DNA of 64,000 bases from Linyphia triangularis (taxonomy: Eukaryota > Arthropoda > Arachnida > Araneae > Linyphiidae), in NCBI GenBank assembly GCA_963978545.1, contig OZ021727.1, forward strand, positions 50,296,487 to 50,360,486, in the 5' to 3' direction. The notes beneath the pieces are model-generated. The model did not search any database, was not told the DNA's origin, and worked only from the letters and a program-made list of their open reading frames with translations. This document shows positions 59,242 to 64,000 of this stretch, in pieces. Position numbers and translations under genes: made by a program. How positions within the stretch are numbered: the first letter of the stretch is position 1; every line of letters begins with the position of its first letter.

Positions 59242-60753
59242 GCATACATGGTTTTTTGTTTGGTACTTATTATACAGTCGACCGTTGGCAAACTTTTTGT
59301 TGGTGGCCAACTACAAGAACTATACAATTAGCTGACTCCTTTAGTCTTTTAATTATTATTTGGTTTTAAGGAATTTAAAAAAAACCTCAACAACATCCAA
59401 TTAGGGGAAAATTACACAAGATTTTTCTAAGAAGGTTAAATTTACTGAACCACAGTCCATGAAAACTCTTAAGCATTCAATATGAATGATGATAATATAA
59501 AATTAGTTTAAATAAACAGTTTATTCAGATATGTAAAAAAAGTTAAAAATTGGGGATCATTATGTAGGCAATAAAATATCGCCAATGTTCAAATTTATAA
59601 TGCCAAGAGCTCTTTTTTATTTTTATTATTTCTTGATTTAAGAGGCTTTGCGGCGTGTGGCGAGTTTTTCCTCTATTATGCTAAGAGATACCAGTATTCT
59701 AATTTTTATAATTCTAGTCCCAATAGAAATGTATTAGAATTGAGATTCAAATTTTTTTTAACCCTTTAGGGAATTCAGAGTTGAAAATCTTGATTTTTAG
59801 ATTTTTCCCTTTGTATTCATGTTAAACCTTATAAGCACAATAAATTTTATAGTTCTAGCTCTGCTAGAAATACCTTAGTAATTTGATGATCAGTGAGTGA
59901 GTTTTGAGTGGATTTCAAAATATGTTGTTTTCTGCCTTTTTCGAATTTTATTATCTCAACAACCAATGTAATTGGAGACTTGAAACTTAGGGGTCTTACT
60001 AAAGTGGCTGACAGCTACCCGTAGAAAAAAAATTCAGCTCTCAGACATACTGTAATACACAGATATGAGGTCAAAATACTGCTGAGTGGCTTCCGGTAAA
60101 AGATGGCTGGCAGTGAACTTGGTAGGGCACCTAGATAAAAAAAATTTAAGGGCGATTTCTGCATTTACCTACCAAAAATTAAGGAAATATATCTGTAAAA
60201 AGATAAATATTGCATAACTTAGTAACATAATTTTATAGATTTATTAATACAAATTGCAATTAATACAATTGCCTTAAAGTTATCAGTGAAGTACGCAATT
60301 GCATTGTAACACTTTTTACGACTGAGGAAAATTTGAATCTTTATTATTTTTTTATTATAACCCCAAGAATATCATAAACAAGTTTTAATTCAATATGAGA
60401 AAATAGAATAAATGAAATTTAAGAATACAGAATAAATAACACTTAAGAAAATTGAAAATAAGATTAATTATTGAAATATTGCATTTTTATAATATAACGA
60501 TTAAGAATAATACAAGTTACATTGATTCAAACAGATATAGATATTTTTACATTACTTAGTTTTCAAATATTAGCATAGTGCATTGCAAAACAATTTATAG
60601 ATGAACAAATCCACGAGCTTTGTATAGGGTTATTTTCAGATGTTTTCACATTTAACTTTATACAATTCCTTCAATTACGCGTTTGACCCTCAATTTAATT
60701 TTTTTTATGTGAATAATTAGAAGAGTTTGAAACAGTTGGACTATGTGTAATCT
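59242..60753. other. No gene seen
   Basis: AT-rich; the GC-richer stretches near 59640-59680 and 60060-60130 (GGCGTGTGGCGAG, AAGATGGCTGGCAGTG) look like repeat debris, but I found no partner copy in the window. Confidence 0.4.
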
Positions 60754-62088
60754 TTAACTACTAATGGACATGGAATTGGGAGTTGAATTGTCTGCGATTA
60801 GCTGGTTAGTTGACGTTATGACATTTTTACAACTAGTTGATAAGAACATTGCTTTCTTGTCCTTCCATGCTGTGTACAACAAATTGGGTGTTGTTTGATA
60901 TTGAAAGCATTCACTTTCCTGTGTATTTTTAAATTTAAGTTCTGGAGGTAGAAATTTCCGATTTGTTTGGACTGTACCACAAGAATATAATCCCTTTTCT
61001 AGCAAATATCCCATCTATGGCACACTAGTAAAAAAAAAAAAAAAAAATACATGACCTTTTTTTTAAAGGCTTTTACATAGATGAGTAAAGACATCATGTA
61101 CCAATAAATAAGATCCCTTTCTAGGAATATTATCTTTCTTGCCGCCATACATATTAAAATAATACATATATCGTGTTAAAGCATCATATACTTTGGTCCC
61201 TTGCATGGCTGGTTTATTAGGCATGTATTATACAATACCCAATTGGGCTTTATATTTTATCAAGGTTTCATCAATGGAAATGTTCTTATTAGGGTTAAAA
61301 CTCTTAGGTTAAAGTTAGGTTAGGTTCTAACTTATTAGGTTAAAGCTCTTTGCAATTTCTTTTCAAATCCGAAATAAAAGGATAAAGATTCTGTATGATG
61401 TCACATCCTTCATCATTTTGAATTTTTTCACATTCCCTATCTGACAGATGAAGTCGTTGAAGAATCTAGAGAAATCGATCTCGACCTATCGTATTTATCA
61501 CCATTTCATTACCAAGAACAGGATTGGTGGACCAATAATGCTTCAGTCTGGGAAATCTTGATGTTCTCATGACAAACATTACTCCAAGAAATACCCACAA
61601 TTCTTCGATGGCCTGAATCGCCTTCATTTCATTTTTGGCTGTTTTCTTTTCCCTTTTTGCAGATAAGTATTGCACCAGTTGGTATTATCCATAATAATTG
61701 CTATCATATTTGGAGCAACCAACAGTTTGAAATAATCAAATGGCGGGGAGCCAATGGGAAGATCATGTGTTGGTTTACCACTAACTTACAGAAAATCAAA
61801 CTTTATTCCTTCATTTTTAATATCTTTTGTTCTTTTGAAGGTTGACTTGGCTTTTGAAATGAAAGCAGGGAGATTTACGGCAGCTCTTGGTGCAGTTGAA
61901 ATCTCATTTTCAGGTTCATGAGCATCACTGTCCAAATCACTGCAGGGCAATAAAAACGACGCATCATCTTCGCTTTCATTTACTGGCCATCCATTGTCTT
62001 CACTGGAAAGGCTACTATCACTGGAATTAGGGGCAATTAATATCTCCTGAAGTTCTGCTGGAATCAGATTCCTTTTCCTTTCACTCAT
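60754..62088 (-). pseudogene. piggyBac-like transposase, decayed
   Basis: The minus strand starts MSERKRNLIPAELQEILIAP (62088 downward), with the acidic Ser-rich N-terminus usual for piggyBac. Then, across frameshifts, come FDYFKLLVAPNMIAIIMDNT (about 61700), AIEELWVFLGVMFVMRTSRF (about 61600), NPNKNISIDETLIKYKAQLG (about 61290), PNKPAMQGTKVYDALTRYMY (about 61200) and LLEKGLYSCGTVQTNRKFLP (about 60990). The D of SIDETLI is in the position of the first catalytic Asp. Several stops and shifts make it non-functional. Terminal repeats were not found. Confidence 0.88.
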
Positions 62089-64000
62089 ATTAAATTATAA
62101 GAAAGCTCAATACACAAGAAAATTTCTGAATGAAGTCAGCAAGTAAGAATAAGCAAATGCATCTTTCTAAAATGTGGTTCCACTATTACTTCACACTCAT
62201 AAATTGGTTTTGAAGTTATTCCTTTTTAGAATAGAAAAAAGGATAATTGCCTATCTCCCTCCAGAAAACCCCGTGAAAACGACCTTCGCTATTCCATTTC
62301 CTATGAATAGAAATGAATAGATTCTTTGCAAAATCCTCAAAGCCTGTAATGAACTCGGAATTCAGAATACTACAACATCATTAGTTTATCTAGTCTGAAA
62401 AGATACATCATTGTTCTAAAATAAATACTGAGGGAAAAACGAAGAAAGTTGCTTCAAATTTCAAAAATACCTCACGTCGGATTTTTACAGTTTTACAGAA
62501 GACACACTGTACTTATTGTTTTCAAACCTTTTGAATTAAAAAGGAGTACCTTTCTATAACTGCTAACTACTGTGCTACATTATAAAATATGAAAGTTTTT
62601 TTTTTTTAAACGAAAGTGTATTGGCTTATAATGTTTTCCGAGATTATTCCAAATATCAGGCAGTAAATTTTAATTAAATGAAAACAATCATATCATTCCA
62701 CTTTAAAACCATCTGAAGTTAATATTTTTGCACTTTTAACTTCAACTAAAATGTATAATTTGATCATGCCGAAAGTTCTAATTTTAATATAAAACAACTT
62801 TATTACTTCATTACTGACAATGAGTTTTAAGGCAGGTTATGTTAATTAGTTGTATTCCCAAAAAGAGTAATGTAATTTGAGAATGAGAAATATTACTTTT
62901 GTTACATAACAATTTCATACCCCAAGTTTATTTTCCACAAATAATTTTATATAGAGAAAACTTAAATAAATCCATATTTATGGATAAAAAAAGTAAAGAT
63001 ATCCTTCAAAATGTAAATTGCAAAATACTTTACTAGATTATAAAGTATTTGAACAATTACTTTGTAATCTGTAAACAATTTATAGTAAATCCTACACCAC
63101 GAAACAATTACCTTCCTAAAAGTAGTTTAGCTAAAAACTTTAATTAATTTTATTTTATTAAATACTTAATGGCATTTGACTTTGTTTATTTTTAAAATAT
63201 TATAGGCCAACATAGAAATTGTATTTTAAAAATATCGTGAACATTTCTGTCATTGAAATAAACATAATACAAAAAATCCTATTTGCCTGTCTGGAATCTA
63301 AAATATACATTGCATCCTAATTGCTTGTACCCAACTCATGGCTCGGAGAAATAAATGCACTCGACATGAGAAGGGAGTTAGTTTTGTACAGCTCTGTAAA
63401 AACTAAACATAGTTGTGTGCCAATTATTCAAAATACAACAGAATTACAAAAAAAAAAAAAAAAACACAAAAAAAACCCTAGTATTTTGCTGTCATAAAAT
63501 AGAAATCGCTTAAAGTTATAATTTTCGCGATTTCATTTCATTTAAAATTAAATAACATGACGTGCAAGAAAACTCGAACATTTATAATATACATATTACA
63601 AGCAAGGATATACTTTTATTTAAAAAAAAAAGAAAAAGAAAAAAAAAAAGAGGGCATTTGAAAATGAGCCATGAATTCATAAATATTTGAAGTCATAGAT
63701 ATATTTGACTAAAACTATTTATAGAGAGATCTGTCTTAATTTAACAAAATAATCACTCTCCTCAACAAGTTTAGTAAAATATTTAAATTTTATTTAACAG
63801 TATTCACAACATACATTAATTCATTTATATTTAAAGTTTTGCTGATCAAAACCCAAATTTTTTTAAAGAAATTTGGCAATCCTATAGTGAAAGTTCTTGT
63901 GTGTAAGATGAATCTACTAAATGTCTGTGAAAAAAGAAAAGAAAAAAAAAAGATTGCCAGATGTCTCAGTCTTATGGAGTTCACAGAGGTGTGAACTGCT
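62089..64000. other. No gene seen
   Basis: AT-rich sequence with poly(A) tracts near 63450 and 63635. No splice-linked coding block or inverted terminus could be recognised. Confidence 0.45.

Noticed and set aside
1..64000. CRISPR arrays, operons, bacterial-type signals
   Set aside because: The sequence is intron-rich eukaryotic DNA; no spaced direct-repeat array with unique spacers was seen.

Overview
The window looks like nuclear DNA from an arthropod, most likely a chelicerate (spider). The evidence is strong AT richness, small exons in long introns, GT-AG splice junctions, tRNA-derived SINEs and very many DNA-transposon remnants. The clade is an inference from style and protein similarity; no marker gene here proves it.

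Two conserved genes lie head to head. On the minus strand a RACGAP1 (MgcRacGAP / CYK-4 / Tumbleweed) orthologue runs from its start codon at 46719-46721 to its stop at 4521-4523. I could place twelve coding exons. They encode a coiled-coil N-terminus, a basic linker, a complete C1 zinc finger and most of a RhoGAP domain. One exon in the middle of the GAP domain is not found, and one splice phase does not close. On the plus strand a TRUB2 orthologue (mitochondrial TruB-family pseudouridine synthase) runs from 47553 to 57260 in seven exons that join in perfect phase to 326 residues. The residue at the catalytic aspartate position of the TruB family reads as glycine. The 831 bases between the two start codons probably hold a shared promoter region.

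The introns and flanks are largely built from mobile elements, and many can be bounded exactly by inverted termini and target-site duplications. RACGAP1 intron 1 (15.4 kb) holds a stack: a Tc1/mariner-like element (31314-42876) split by a 1.65-kb element and by an 8.6-kb element that itself carries further insertions, SINEs and a LINE fragment. TRUB2 intron 1 carries a 2.9-kb P-element relic (49006-51907) with about 31-bp inverted termini, an exact 8-bp target duplication, a THAP first exon and recognisable transposase blocks. Its short non-autonomous relative sits at 13432-13766. Several families begin CAGGG or CAG and make 5- or 6-bp duplications, which suggests unusual hAT-like lineages.

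Downstream of TRUB2 there is a TTAA-flanked piggyBac-type foldback element (58427-59241) and a decayed piggyBac transposase on the minus strand (60754-62088). The remaining stretches (1-1500, 57292-58426, 59242-60753 and 62089-64000) hold no gene I can support.
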